Source: Alphaproteobacteria bacterium
Lineage (GTDB): Bacteria; Pseudomonadota; Alphaproteobacteria; Caulobacterales; Caulobacteraceae
Assembly (NCBI GenBank): GCA_018821435.1
Contig: JAHJME010000015.1
Coordinates: forward strand, 157,164 to 221,163
Reading direction: 5' to 3'
DNA: 64,000 nucleotides
Each line of letters opens with the position of its first letter. Position 1 is the first letter of the stretch. Of this stretch, positions 8,626-17,027 are shown piece after piece. Made by a program: the position numbers and the translations under genes. The notes under the pieces were generated by a model. It saw nothing but the letters and a program-made list of their open reading frames with translations, was not told where the DNA came from and searched no databases.

Positions 8626-9449
8626 GCCTTATCTCCTTCAGCGTCGATCGCGTAGCGGCCGGTGATCATCGATCGCAGGTTGTTCCAGAGGCCCGAGACC
8701 ACCACCAGCACCAGGTGGACGACGATGAACAGCACGATGCCGCTGGCCGACAGGAAGTGGATCGTCCGCGCCGACTGCCGTCCGCCGAACAGGTCGATCA
8801 GCTGCGGGACCGTGGCGTTGAAGGTGGGCGACATGCAGAGCCCGGTCAGCACCATCAGCGGCAGCAGAACGGCGATGACCGCCAGGTAGGTCAGCTTCTG
8901 GATGACATTGTAGCGCCGCGCCGCCTCGCCCTTGGGAAACTGCAGCCGGGCATGGGTGACGATCTCATGCAGGATATGGCGCGGCTTCATCTGGTCGCGG
9001 GTGGGCAGCAGGTCGCGGCGGACATGCCCGCCAGCCAGGCCCCACAGCCAGTAGACCAAGCCGTTGATCACGAAGATCCAGGCGAAGAAGAAGTGCCAGG
9101 ACCGCCCGGACCCCAGGTCCCGCCAGCTGGGTACGGTGGCCCAGGCCGGGAAACCCCGCTGTTCGCGCCGGCCCTCCGGCCCCGACCAGCCGAACAGGCC
9201 GGTGGTGTCGAACTTGAGGTCGCCCACGGTGGTGATCCCGCGCGGCTGGCCCGCCACCTCCACCTTCTTCATCGAGACCCAGGGCTCGGCGAAGGTGGAT
9301 TTGGCGCCCCAGTAGAGCGCGGGATGGGCGTTGAAGATCTGCAGGCCGCTCATCAGCAGCAGGCTGACCGCCAGCACATTCAGCCAGTGGGTGATCCGCG
9401 TGACGCCCGAGTGACGCCGGATCAGCACCTTGGCGGGCTTATCGGCCAT
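8622..9449 (-). CDS. Membrane cytochrome b (b561-type) partner of the molybdoprotein
   Basis: This 275-aa integral membrane protein has about five hydrophobic segments and histidines placed for b-type hemes, for example THWLN near the N-terminus, the RSWHFFFAW segment, and later HFLSASG and VVHLVLV. I chose ATG 9449 because GGAGG lies 5 nt upstream; an extension to 9551 would add an Arg-rich non-membrane segment. A long periplasmic loop lies between the first two helices. It ends 4 bp inside the start of the Mo-enzyme gene, so the pair forms one electron-transfer unit between the quinone pool and the periplasm. Confidence 0.85.
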   Translation of the reverse strand: MADKPAKVLIRRHSGVTRITHWLNVLAVSLLLMSGLQIFNAHPALYWGAKSTFAEPWVSMKKVEVAGQPRGITTVGDLKFDTTGLFGWSGPEGRREQRGFPAWATVPSWRDLGSGRSWHFFFAWIFVINGLVYWLWGLAGGHVRRDLLPTRDQMKPRHILHEIVTHARLQFPKGEAARRYNVIQKLTYLAVIAVLLPLMVLTGLCMSPTFNATVPQLIDLFGGRQSARTIHFLSASGIVLFIVVHLVLVVVSGLWNNLRSMITGRYAIDAEGDKA

Positions 9450-9564
9450 GCGTTCCTCCAGCCCGCAGTGTGGCGCCGCTCGCCGCCCAACGCGAGCCCG
9501 CCGACGGTATCGGAACGATATCGCGTCGCCCCGCGCTTCTATCGGCAGCACAAGGAGCTTCGCC

Positions 9565-9738
9565 GTGAGCGCCAGAAAACCCGCGAACGATGACGAGATT
9601 CAGGCGGAGGGCCGCAAGGACGCCCCCGCCCAGCCGAACCCCGCCGCCGAGCCCTATCCCGCCTGCGGCAAGGACGACGGCGTCGAAGTCCCGGCGCGCG
9701 GCGGCGCCCCCGCCGACCCGGTCGAGGGCAAGCGCTAG
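9565..9738 (+). CDS. Small hydrophilic hypothetical protein (57 aa)
   Basis: I do not recognise this protein. A GTG start at 9565 has a good AAGGAG 7 nt upstream. The product is rich in Pro, Ala, Asp, Glu and Lys, has one cysteine, no membrane segment and no signal peptide, and is probably disordered. It is transcribed away from the cytochrome b gene, with 115 bp between the starts. The coding call rests mainly on the ribosome site and on the clean gap to the next gene. Confidence 0.5.
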   Translation: MSARKPANDDEIQAEGRKDAPAQPNPAAEPYPACGKDDGVEVPARGGAPADPVEGKR

Positions 9739-9791
9739 CCCCCGGGGCCGGGCGTCTCTAGTGTCCCCGCCTCGAAGCGGGGAGTGCAGGC

Positions 9792-10706
9792 GTGGCGGAA
9801 GTGGAAGTCTGGCGTGGCGGCGTGGCCAACTGGGAATGCGACCAGATGGGCCACCTCAACGTGGGCTTCTATGTCGCCAAGTCGATGGAGGCGCTGGCGG
9901 GTCTCGCCGCCCAACTTGGCATGCCGGGCGCCTTCGCCGCTTCGGCCGAGGCCACCCTGGTGGTCCGCGAACAGCACATCCGCTTCATCAAGGAAGCCCG
10001 CCCGGGCGCGCCGCTCACCGTCAGCGGCGGCGTGATCGCGATGGGCGAGAGCGATGCGCGGCTGATGCTGCTGATGCGCCACCACACCGGCGACCTGGCG
10101 GCCAGCTTCCAGATGCTGGTCAGCCACGCCACCGCCCGTGACGGACGAGCCTTCCCCTGGCCCGACCGCATTCGCGCCCGCGCCGAGGCGCTGACGGCCG
10201 AGGTGCCGGACAACGCCGCGCCCCGGTCCATCGGTCTGGCGCCCATCGAAACCCAGGCCAGCCTGGCTCGCGCCGACGCGCTGGGCCTGAGCCGCACCGG
10301 CCTGCGGGTCATGGACGCCCAGGACTGCGATGCTTTCGGCCGCATGCGCACCGAGATGTTCATGCACCGGCTGTCGGATGGCATCCCCCACTTCTTCGTC
10401 GGCCGTCGGCCCGGCGCGATCGACACCAGCCGCAAGGTCGGCGGCGCGGCGCTGGAATACCGGCTGATCCACCACGCCTGGCCTCGCCCCGGCGATCGGC
10501 TGGAGCTGCGGTCCGGCTCGGCGGGCGGCGACCCTCGGTTCCGCCGCCTCGTCCACTGGCTGCTGGACCCCGACACGGGCCGCCCCTGGGGCAGCGCCGA
10601 AGCCATCGCCGTCTCCTTCGACCTGGAGACCCGCAAGCTGATCACCCTCTCGGACGAAGAGTTCGCGCGGGTGGAAGCGGATGCGGTTCCGGGGTTGGGG
10701 CTGTAG
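9792..10706 (+). CDS. Acyl-CoA thioesterase-like double hotdog protein
   Basis: This 304-aa protein contains two 4HBT/hotdog domains. The first carries the thioesterase-type motif CDQMGHLNVGFY (residues 17-28), where the Asp and the GHxN pattern match 4-hydroxybenzoyl-CoA thioesterases. The second (from about 155) includes DAFGRMRTEMFMHRLSD, a related degenerate motif. The GTG start at 9792 has GGGAG about 8 nt upstream. Likely role is hydrolysis of an acyl-CoA thioester; the acyl group is unknown. It converges on the alpha/beta hydrolase gene. Confidence 0.75.
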   Translation: MAEVEVWRGGVANWECDQMGHLNVGFYVAKSMEALAGLAAQLGMPGAFAASAEATLVVREQHIRFIKEARPGAPLTVSGGVIAMGESDARLMLLMRHHTGDLAASFQMLVSHATARDGRAFPWPDRIRARAEALTAEVPDNAAPRSIGLAPIETQASLARADALGLSRTGLRVMDAQDCDAFGRMRTEMFMHRLSDGIPHFFVGRRPGAIDTSRKVGGAALEYRLIHHAWPRPGDRLELRSGSAGGDPRFRRLVHWLLDPDTGRPWGSAEAIAVSFDLETRKLITLSDEEFARVEADAVPGLGL

Positions 10707-10721
10707 GCGCGCCGAACGGCG

Positions 10722-11594
10722 CTAACGCGCCATCTCGCTCAGCACATCTCGCACCAGGTCCGGCCGTTCCATCGGCAGGAAGTGGCTCGTGCCGGGGATC
10801 ACGTCGATCCGCACGCGGCCCGTGGCCTCGAGTTCGGCCTGTCCGTCGTCCAGCCGCGCGGTCGAGCCGATCTCGGCGCGCAGGATGCGGATCGGGCAGC
10901 GCGCGGCGCGAAACGCACTCCAGGGGTCGTAATGGTGGGTGCGGAAGTTCGACGCCTCCCAGGCCGGCGTGCAGGTCAGGGTGACCTCGCCGTTCTCGGT
11001 CTCGCGGAACCCCGCCTCGACGTAGTCGGCCAGTTGCGCCGGGGTCCAGGTGCGGAAGGCGCCCCGGCCCGTATAGGCCTCGACCGCCGCCACCTTGCTG
11101 GGAAACACCGCGCGCCGGCGGGTGGCGCCGTCGGCCAGCGGATTGTCGGTCATCTCGGTCGCCTGCTGGGTGGGCGCGAAGATCACCGGATCGAACAGGG
11201 CCAGGGCCTTCACCCGCGCCGGCTGGGCGGCGGCGGCCAGCAGGCTGGAGGTGCCGCCCATGGAATGGCCGGCCAGCACCACGGGGCCGTCGGTTTCCGC
11301 CGCCACCAGGGCCAGCAGATCGTCGCGGAACTCGTGCCAGCCCTCGCGGCCCTCGGCCACCGCCGGCAGGCTGGACGCGCCATGGCCGCGCATGTCCACG
11401 GCCAGGATCCGCAGGCTCCCGCCCAGGGGCGCCAGGATGGTCCGGTAGGTGCGGGCGTTGAAGCCGTTGGCGTGGGAGAACACCACGTCCACGGGCCGGT
11501 CGGCGGGACCGAAGTCCAGCACCGCCATCTCGCCGCCCCGCGTCGGCAGCGCCACCCGCCGCGCCCGCGGCTCGAATTCGACCATCGCGTTCAT
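10722..11594 (-). CDS. Alpha/beta hydrolase
   Basis: This 290-aa alpha/beta hydrolase fold protein has the nucleophile elbow GHSMGG, an HAN oxyanion loop near residue 41 and the catalytic His in GTSHFLPME near the C-terminus. There is no signal peptide. The fold covers esterases, lactonases and haloperoxidase-like enzymes, so no substrate is assigned. It lies 41 bp downstream of the MFS transporter gene on the same strand and may be co-transcribed with it under the TetR regulator. Confidence 0.85.
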   Translation of the reverse strand: MNAMVEFEPRARRVALPTRGGEMAVLDFGPADRPVDVVFSHANGFNARTYRTILAPLGGSLRILAVDMRGHGASSLPAVAEGREGWHEFRDDLLALVAAETDGPVVLAGHSMGGTSSLLAAAAQPARVKALALFDPVIFAPTQQATEMTDNPLADGATRRRAVFPSKVAAVEAYTGRGAFRTWTPAQLADYVEAGFRETENGEVTLTCTPAWEASNFRTHHYDPWSAFRAARCPIRILRAEIGSTARLDDGQAELEATGRVRIDVIPGTSHFLPMERPDLVRDVLSEMAR

Positions 11595-11635
11595 GCAAGC
11601 TTCCTATCGCGGTGACGTCGCGAGAGGAAACCTCA

Positions 11636-12919
11636 TCAGGCGGGAACGGGCGTCGCGGCGGGACCGTCGCCGGGCCGGCGGATCATCAGCGCCGCGCAGG
11701 CCGCGACGATCCCCAAACAGCCCGCGATGATGAATGCGCCCATGTAGTTGCCCTGGATGTCGCGCAGCACGCCCGCGCCGAACGCCGCCGTCGCCGCGCC
11801 CACCTGGTGACCGAAGGCGATCCAGCCGAACACGATGGGCCCCTCGCGCTCGCCGAAGCTCTCCGTCGCCAGCTTGACGGTGGGCGGGACCGTGGCCAGC
11901 CAGTCCAGGCCGTAGAACACCGCGAAGATCGACAGGCTGACCACATCGAAGCTGAGGAAGGGCAGAGCCATCAGCGAGAGGCCGCGCAGGGCGTAGTAGA
12001 CGAACAGCAGCTTGCGCGGGTCGTAGCGGTCGGTCAGCCAGCCGGACGCCGTGGTGCCGACGATGTCGAACGCCCCCATGGCCGCCAGCAGCGCCCCGGC
12101 CTGGACCAGCGCCAGGCCGTTGTCGCCGCAATATGAGATCAGGTGGGTGCCCACCAGGCCGTTGGTGGTGAAGCCGCAGACGAAGAAGGTGGCGAACAGC
12201 AGCCAGAAGGCGGGGTTGCGCGAGGCCTTCACCAGGACGGACAGCGCCAGCTTCACCGCGTCGCCGGCCCGCCCGCGTGGCGGCGCCGCCTCGACCTCGG
12301 TCCCGCCGTACGCGGGCTGGCCGATGTCGGATGGCCGCTCGGGCATCAGGAAGAACACCAGCGGGACCAGCAGGGCGGCCACCAGCGACACCGCGATCAC
12401 CACCGGCTGCCAGCCGCCGGTCTGGGCCAGCGCCGCCATGCCGGGCAGGAAGATCAGCGAACCCGTCGCCGTCGAGGCGCTGAGCAGGCCCATGACCAGC
12501 CCGCGCTGCTTGACGAACCAGCGGTTCACCACCGTCGCGCCCATGGCCAGCGCCACCGCGCCACTGCCGAAGCCGGACAGCACGCCCCAGGTCAGCAGGT
12601 ATTGCCAGGGCTCGGTCATGGACAGGCTGAGCGCGGTCGAGCCGCTCATCAGCACCAGGCCGGCCAGCAGGGTGCGCTTGAGGCCCAGCGTCTGCATCAG
12701 CGCCGCGGCGAACGGGCCAACCAGGCCGTACAGGAAGATGCCGATGGCGGCGGCGGCCGAGAGCTGGCCCCGCTCCCAGCCGAACGTCTGGTGCAGCGGC
12801 GTCAGCAGCACGCCCGGCGCCGAACGCAGGCCGGCGGCCGCCAACAGGCTCAGGAACGTGATCCCGGCGACCACCCAGGCGTAGTTCTGGCCGAAGGGGC
12901 GGCGTTGTGCTATTGTCAT
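11636..12919 (-). CDS. Major facilitator superfamily transporter
   Basis: This 427-aa protein has about twelve hydrophobic segments and the central cytoplasmic loop (PERPSDIGQP, about 192-201) typical of the MFS subgroup that includes oxalate/formate and monocarboxylate-like carriers. A DRYDPRK-type loop follows a later helix. It is transcribed divergently from a TetR-family repressor, 72 bp start to start, which usually means the repressor controls the transporter and responds to its substrate. Substrate unknown. Confidence 0.9.
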   Translation of the reverse strand: MTIAQRRPFGQNYAWVVAGITFLSLLAAAGLRSAPGVLLTPLHQTFGWERGQLSAAAAIGIFLYGLVGPFAAALMQTLGLKRTLLAGLVLMSGSTALSLSMTEPWQYLLTWGVLSGFGSGAVALAMGATVVNRWFVKQRGLVMGLLSASTATGSLIFLPGMAALAQTGGWQPVVIAVSLVAALLVPLVFFLMPERPSDIGQPAYGGTEVEAAPPRGRAGDAVKLALSVLVKASRNPAFWLLFATFFVCGFTTNGLVGTHLISYCGDNGLALVQAGALLAAMGAFDIVGTTASGWLTDRYDPRKLLFVYYALRGLSLMALPFLSFDVVSLSIFAVFYGLDWLATVPPTVKLATESFGEREGPIVFGWIAFGHQVGAATAAFGAGVLRDIQGNYMGAFIIAGCLGIVAACAALMIRRPGDGPAATPVPA

Positions 12920-12925
12920 GTGACT

Positions 12926-12969
12926 GACCGGTACGGTAATTGGAAGCTCATTTTCCTTACGTACTGGTC
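12926..12969. promoter_or_regulatory. Candidate TetR-family operator between MFS and tetR genes
   Basis: GACCGGTACGGTAA (12926-12939) and TTACGTACTGGTC (12957-12969) form an imperfect inverted repeat across the short divergent promoter region. This arrangement suits a TetR-type repressor controlling both genes. Inference from position and symmetry. Confidence 0.5.
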
Positions 12970-12991
12970 TGTAACATTGTCAAGGTTCGCC

Positions 12992-13600
12992 ATGACCAAA
13001 GCCGCGCAAGTCGCCCCCAAGGGGCCCAAGGCCGCCGATCGCATCCTGACCACGGCCAACGAACTGTTCTATCGCGAAGGCACCCGCGCCGTCGGCGTGG
13101 ACGAGATCGTCTCGCGGGCCGGCGCCACCAAGCCGACGTTGTACCGCGCCTTCCCCTCCAAGGATCACCTGATCGCGGCCTATCTGGCGGCGCAGGGCGA
13201 AGGGTTCTGGGAATACTTCGAGGCGGCGGTCCAGAAGCATCCGGACGACCCGAAGGCGCAGTTGCTGGGCTTCTTCGACGCCCTGTCCGAACGCGCGACG
13301 CGGCCCGGCTATCGCGGCTGCGCCCTGACCAACGCGGCGGTGGAGTATCCGGCCGCCGCACACCCCGGCCGCCTGGTCTCGGTGGAGCACAAGCAAGGCC
13401 TGCGCGAACGCCTGCGCGAGATGACCAAGGCGATGGACGCCCGCAAGCCCAAGAAGCTGGCCGACTCCCTGCTGCTGCTGATCGAGGGCGTCTACGTCTC
13501 CAGCCAGTTGTTCGGCAAGGACGGCCCCGCCGGCGCGGCGCGCGGCGCGGCCGAGGCGCTGATCGACGCCCATACGCGCGGCGACCCCAAGCCGGCGTGA
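12992..13600 (+). CDS. TetR/AcrR-family transcriptional regulator
   Basis: This 202-aa regulator has an N-terminal helix-turn-helix at about 17-63, with the typical sequence features of the second and third helices (VDEIVSRAGATKPTLYRAF, then the K-D-H-L segment). The variable C-terminal ligand domain includes RGCALTNAAVEY. The ATG at 12992 is the start that places the DNA-binding domain near the N-terminus. It probably represses the divergent MFS transporter and itself. Confidence 0.9.
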   Translation: MTKAAQVAPKGPKAADRILTTANELFYREGTRAVGVDEIVSRAGATKPTLYRAFPSKDHLIAAYLAAQGEGFWEYFEAAVQKHPDDPKAQLLGFFDALSERATRPGYRGCALTNAAVEYPAAAHPGRLVSVEHKQGLRERLREMTKAMDARKPKKLADSLLLLIEGVYVSSQLFGKDGPAGAARGAAEALIDAHTRGDPKPA

Positions 13601-13662
13601 GAGCCCTCTAGCCTTCCCCGGCGTCCGGGCGCGATGATCCCTCCAAAGCCAGGGAGGACGCC

Positions 13663-14538
13663 ATGAACGCGCCGGCCGCCATCGACATCACCACCACCGA
13701 CTGGACGTGTTTCGACGTCACGATCCAGGACCACGTCGCCCACATCCAGCTGAAGCGTCCCGAGGCCATGAACACCATGGTCCGTGACTTCTGGAACGAG
13801 CTGCCCGCCATCGTCCGCGACATCGACGACAACGCGCGCGCCCGCTGCATCGTCATCTCGTCCACCGGCAAGCACTTCTGCGCCGGCATGGATTTGGCCG
13901 TGTTCCAGGGCGGCGGCTCGACGTCGGCGGCGGCCTCGCAGGACCGGCACATCAACGCCGAGGCCATGCGCTACCACGTGAAGGAGCTGCAGAACGCCTT
14001 CTCCTGCCTGGACGAGGCGCGGATGCCGGTGATCGCGGCGATCCAGGGGGGCTGCGTCGGCGGGGCGGTCGACATGACCAGCGCCTGCGACATCCGCTAC
14101 TGCACCAGCGACGCCTTCTTCGTGATCCAGGAGATCAACATCGGCATGACCGCCGACGTCGGCACCTTCCCGCGTCTGTGCAAGCTGATCCCAGAGGGCT
14201 GGGTGCGCGAACTGGCCTACACCGGCCGCCGCCTGATGGCCCACCGCGCCCGCGAGATCGGCCTGGTCAACGAGGTGTTCGACAGCCACGAAGAGGTCGT
14301 CGCCCACGCCCTGGCCACCGCCCGCGAGATCGCCGGCAAGGCGCCGCTGGCCGTCACCGGCTCGAAGGTGATGATCAACTACGCCCGCGACCACACCATC
14401 AAGGACGGCCTGGACTATATCGCCGTCTGGCAGACCGCGATGTTCTCCGGCCCCCACATGGCCGAAGCCTTCAAGGCCAAGGCCGAAAGGCGCGACGGCG
14501 ATTTCGTCGACCTCGCGCCGCTCCGTAAGGGGATGTGA
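13663..14538 (+). CDS. Crotonase, delta(3,5)-delta(2,4)-dienoyl-CoA isomerase-like
   Basis: This 291-aa enoyl-CoA hydratase/isomerase-family protein has an oxyanion-hole segment HFCAGMDL (71-78) and Gly-rich GGCVGGAVD (129-137). The acidic residues match the dienoyl-CoA isomerase pattern: Asp137, Glu157 and Asp165 have the same spacing as rat ECH1 Asp176, Glu196 and Asp204, and ADVGTFPRL mirrors the ECH1 segment. It would rearrange dienoyl-CoA intermediates in beta-oxidation of unsaturated fatty acids. The start has AGGGAGG upstream. Confidence 0.85.
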   Translation: MNAPAAIDITTTDWTCFDVTIQDHVAHIQLKRPEAMNTMVRDFWNELPAIVRDIDDNARARCIVISSTGKHFCAGMDLAVFQGGGSTSAAASQDRHINAEAMRYHVKELQNAFSCLDEARMPVIAAIQGGCVGGAVDMTSACDIRYCTSDAFFVIQEINIGMTADVGTFPRLCKLIPEGWVRELAYTGRRLMAHRAREIGLVNEVFDSHEEVVAHALATAREIAGKAPLAVTGSKVMINYARDHTIKDGLDYIAVWQTAMFSGPHMAEAFKAKAERRDGDFVDLAPLRKGM

Positions 14539-14546
14539 GGCTCACG

Positions 14547-14696
14547 CTCCTCCCTCGTCCCGAAGAGGACGGGGGAGGTGGCAGCGAAGCTGACGGAGGG
14601 GGCGCTAGGCCTCAGGCTCGGAGTTGGCCGCCTAGCGCCCCCTCCGTCTCGCCGCGTGCCGCGCCGATCCACCTCCCCCGCTTCGCAAGGGAGGAG
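14547..14696. repeat. Nested palindromic intergenic repeat (REP-like)
   Basis: Outer arms CTCCTCCCT (14547-14555) and AGGGAGGAG (14688-14696) enclose a perfect 19-bp inverted repeat (14592-14610 and 14630-14648) with a 19-nt loop. The composition (GGGGAGGTGG, GACGGAGGGGGC) resembles the element at 19022-19130. It sits between convergent genes and may act as a bidirectional terminator. Confidence 0.7.
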
Positions 14697-14704
14697 CTGT
14701 TTCG

Positions 14705-15919
14705 CTAGATTTCCATCTCGGCGCCGGTGAGGTCGCAGCCGGCGATGCGGGCGCCGTCCATCTGGGCTTCCAGGAAGCGCGCGCGCGGCGCGTGGGCCCC
14801 GCGCAGGTCGGCCCCGCGCAGCGAGGCGCGGCTGAAGTCGGTGCGCACGAAGCGCGCGTCGCCGATGGCCAGAGGACCCATCTTGGCCCCGCGCATGTCG
14901 GCCCGGGCCAGCTGGGCGTCGGTGAAGCGGGCGCCCCGCAGGTCGGCCTCGCGCAGGTTGGCGCCTCGGAAATCGCAGCCCGAGAGGTCAGCGCCCTGGA
15001 ACTGCGCGCCCTCCAGGTCCATGCCGAAGAAGATCGACTTGGGCGCCGAAAGCCCCGACAGCCGCCGCTTCTTCAGCGACTTCAGCGGCCGGAAGTCCAC
15101 CTCGGTCATCTTCAGCACCTGGCCCTGGCGGCCGGCGCTGTCGCAGAACTGCTCGTGCTCGGCCATCACCTCGCTCAGCGACTTGTCGTCGATGTAGAAG
15201 ATCGGCGGCGGCGCGCGCAGCACGTCGGTCAGGTCGGCGTCGTCCAGCCGCGCCTGGCTCAAATTCACATTGGTCAGCACGGCGCGCCGCATCGAGGCGC
15301 CCGTCAGGTCGGCTCCGCCCAGGTCCGCGCCCGACAGGTCGGCGCCGTCCAGCACCGCGCGCATCAGCTTGGCGCCCGTCAGGATCGCGCCCGACAGGTT
15401 GGCGTCGGTGAAGTCGCTGCTCATCGCCACGGCGCCGCTCATCTGGGCGCCGGCCAGGTTGGCTCCGGCCAGGACGGCGTAGTTCAGTTCGCCCGGCCGG
15501 TGCTCGTGGCGCAGGATCCGGAAGCCGTCCAGCTTGTCCTGCAGCGCGATCCGGCCCTCGCGCAGGTCGCAGCCGGCCAGTTCGGCGCCCGCCAGATTCG
15601 CCCCTCGCATGCAGGCGCCGCGCAGGTCGGCCCGCTTCAGGTTCACGTGCCGCATATCGGCTTCGCGCAGGTCCGCGCCGAACAGGATCGCCCGCGAAAG
15701 GTTGGCCCGCGCCAGGGTCGCCCCCGACAGCCGCGCGCCCGTCAGGTCGGCGTCGCGCAGGTCGATGCCTTCCAGCGAACAGTTGGCGAGATCGGCATAG
15801 GTGAGGTTCAGCCGCCGTCCGCCCGCGCGGCCCGACAGATAGCGCTGGTGCGCGTCGAGCGCCTCGCGGAGCGCCTGGGCGTCGAGCGCCGTGTGGTGTT
15901 GTTGCGGTTGGGTCGACAT
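14705..15919 (-). CDS. Pentapeptide-repeat protein
   Basis: This 404-aa protein is dominated by A(D/N)LxG-type pentapeptide repeats, which fold as a right-handed quadrilateral beta-helix. Repeats cover about 41-120, 145-240 and 298-404. They are broken by a short insert near 121-145 and by a 60-residue non-repeat insert (about 240-297) with acidic and basic patches. There is no signal peptide or membrane segment. Some family members mimic DNA and bind gyrase, but nothing here identifies a partner. A TTAA-N7-TTGA motif lies 57 bp before the start. Confidence 0.85.
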   Translation of the reverse strand: MSTQPQQHHTALDAQALREALDAHQRYLSGRAGGRRLNLTYADLANCSLEGIDLRDADLTGARLSGATLARANLSRAILFGADLREADMRHVNLKRADLRGACMRGANLAGAELAGCDLREGRIALQDKLDGFRILRHEHRPGELNYAVLAGANLAGAQMSGAVAMSSDFTDANLSGAILTGAKLMRAVLDGADLSGADLGGADLTGASMRRAVLTNVNLSQARLDDADLTDVLRAPPPIFYIDDKSLSEVMAEHEQFCDSAGRQGQVLKMTEVDFRPLKSLKKRRLSGLSAPKSIFFGMDLEGAQFQGADLSGCDFRGANLREADLRGARFTDAQLARADMRGAKMGPLAIGDARFVRTDFSRASLRGADLRGAHAPRARFLEAQMDGARIAGCDLTGAEMEI

Positions 15920-15975
15920 GGGGCCTGTGCGTTCACCATGCGGCGCCGGCTTTAAGGATGAGTTGCGCGACAGCC

Positions 15976-15990
15976 TTAAGCGAACCTTGA
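15976..15990. promoter_or_regulatory. Degenerate CtrA-like site upstream of pentapeptide gene
   Basis: TTAA-N7-TTGA differs by one base from the Caulobacter CtrA consensus TTAA-N7-TTAA and lies 57-71 bp upstream of the pentapeptide-repeat start. Position and motif are seen; binding is inference. Confidence 0.3.
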
Positions 15991-16013
15991 ACGCGGGTTT
16001 TTCTAGTGAAGCT

Positions 16014-16967
16014 TCAAAGCCATCCGCGTTTTTTGAACCACAGCACCGGCAGGGCCGCGGCGACCAGCATGGCCAGCAGCGCCATGGGATAGCCCGCCTT
16101 CCAGTGCAGCTCGGGCAGGACGTCGAAATTCATTCCGTAGATCGACGCGATCAGCGTCGGCGGCATGAACACCACCGCCACCACCGAGAAGAACTTGATG
16201 ATCCCGTTCTGCTCGATGTTGATCAGGCCCAGAGCCGCATCCAGCAGGAAGGCGATGTGCGACGACTGATGACTGGCGTGCTCGGTTAGCGACTGCACGT
16301 CGCGCTGTAGCGTCTTGAGATGGGCCCGGCACTCAGGATCGTCGGTGATCTCCGTCGCCAGGCTGGCATAGCCGAGGGTGCGCGCCAGGCTGACGAGGCT
16401 GCCACGCGTCAGCGCCGTCACCGACTGGGCTTGGGCCAGGTCGGTGAGCAGTGGCCGAAAATTGCCGCCCTGGGGTCGCTTGAAGATGGCGCCGGACGCC
16501 TGCTCCACCTTGTCGCCCGTATCGTCCAGGATCTTCGCCAACCGCTCGATGATCGCGTCCATCAGGCCCAATAGGGCGGCGGTGCCGCTCTGGTGGTCAT
16601 TGTCAGGCGCGCGCTCGGCGAAGACCGAGAAGGCGCGCAGCTCTTCGTAGCGCAGGGTGACCAGCATCCCCTTGGCCAGCACGAAGGTCACCGGCGTTGC
16701 GAACGGCTGGTCCTCCTGGCTGCGCGCCAGCAGGGTGGCGGTCATGAACGTGCCGCCGCACTCCTGGTAGAGGCGGCTGGACGGCTCCAGCGCCTGCATC
16801 TCCTCCACCGTGGGCAGTTGCAGGCCCAGAGCCGCCTCGACCGCGAGCTCTTCCTCGCGGGTAGGCTTCAGCAGGTCGAGCCAGAGGACGTCGGGGTCCG
16901 GCAACCAGCCGTCGGCGACCTGTTCCACCTGGGCGGCGCGATGTCCGCGCCGAAGCACCTTGAGCAT
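16014..16967 (-). CDS. corA: CorA-family magnesium/divalent cation channel
   Basis: This 317-aa protein has a large cytoplasmic alpha/beta and long-helix domain, then two C-terminal membrane segments (about 255-276 and 293-311). The pore signature YGMN sits at 277-280 and the loop after it is acidic (FDVLPEL), as in CorA channels that admit Mg2+ and sometimes Co2+ or Ni2+. The family acts as a pentamer in the inner membrane. The basic C-terminus KKRGW is typical. Confidence 0.92.
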   Translation of the reverse strand: MLKVLRRGHRAAQVEQVADGWLPDPDVLWLDLLKPTREEELAVEAALGLQLPTVEEMQALEPSSRLYQECGGTFMTATLLARSQEDQPFATPVTFVLAKGMLVTLRYEELRAFSVFAERAPDNDHQSGTAALLGLMDAIIERLAKILDDTGDKVEQASGAIFKRPQGGNFRPLLTDLAQAQSVTALTRGSLVSLARTLGYASLATEITDDPECRAHLKTLQRDVQSLTEHASHQSSHIAFLLDAALGLINIEQNGIIKFFSVVAVVFMPPTLIASIYGMNFDVLPELHWKAGYPMALLAMLVAAALPVLWFKKRGWL

Positions 16968-17027
16968 GGCCGCGCCTCCGCCCGCACCTTGTGGGCGTGC
17001 GTCGCAAGCGGCGTCAACCGCGCGGGG

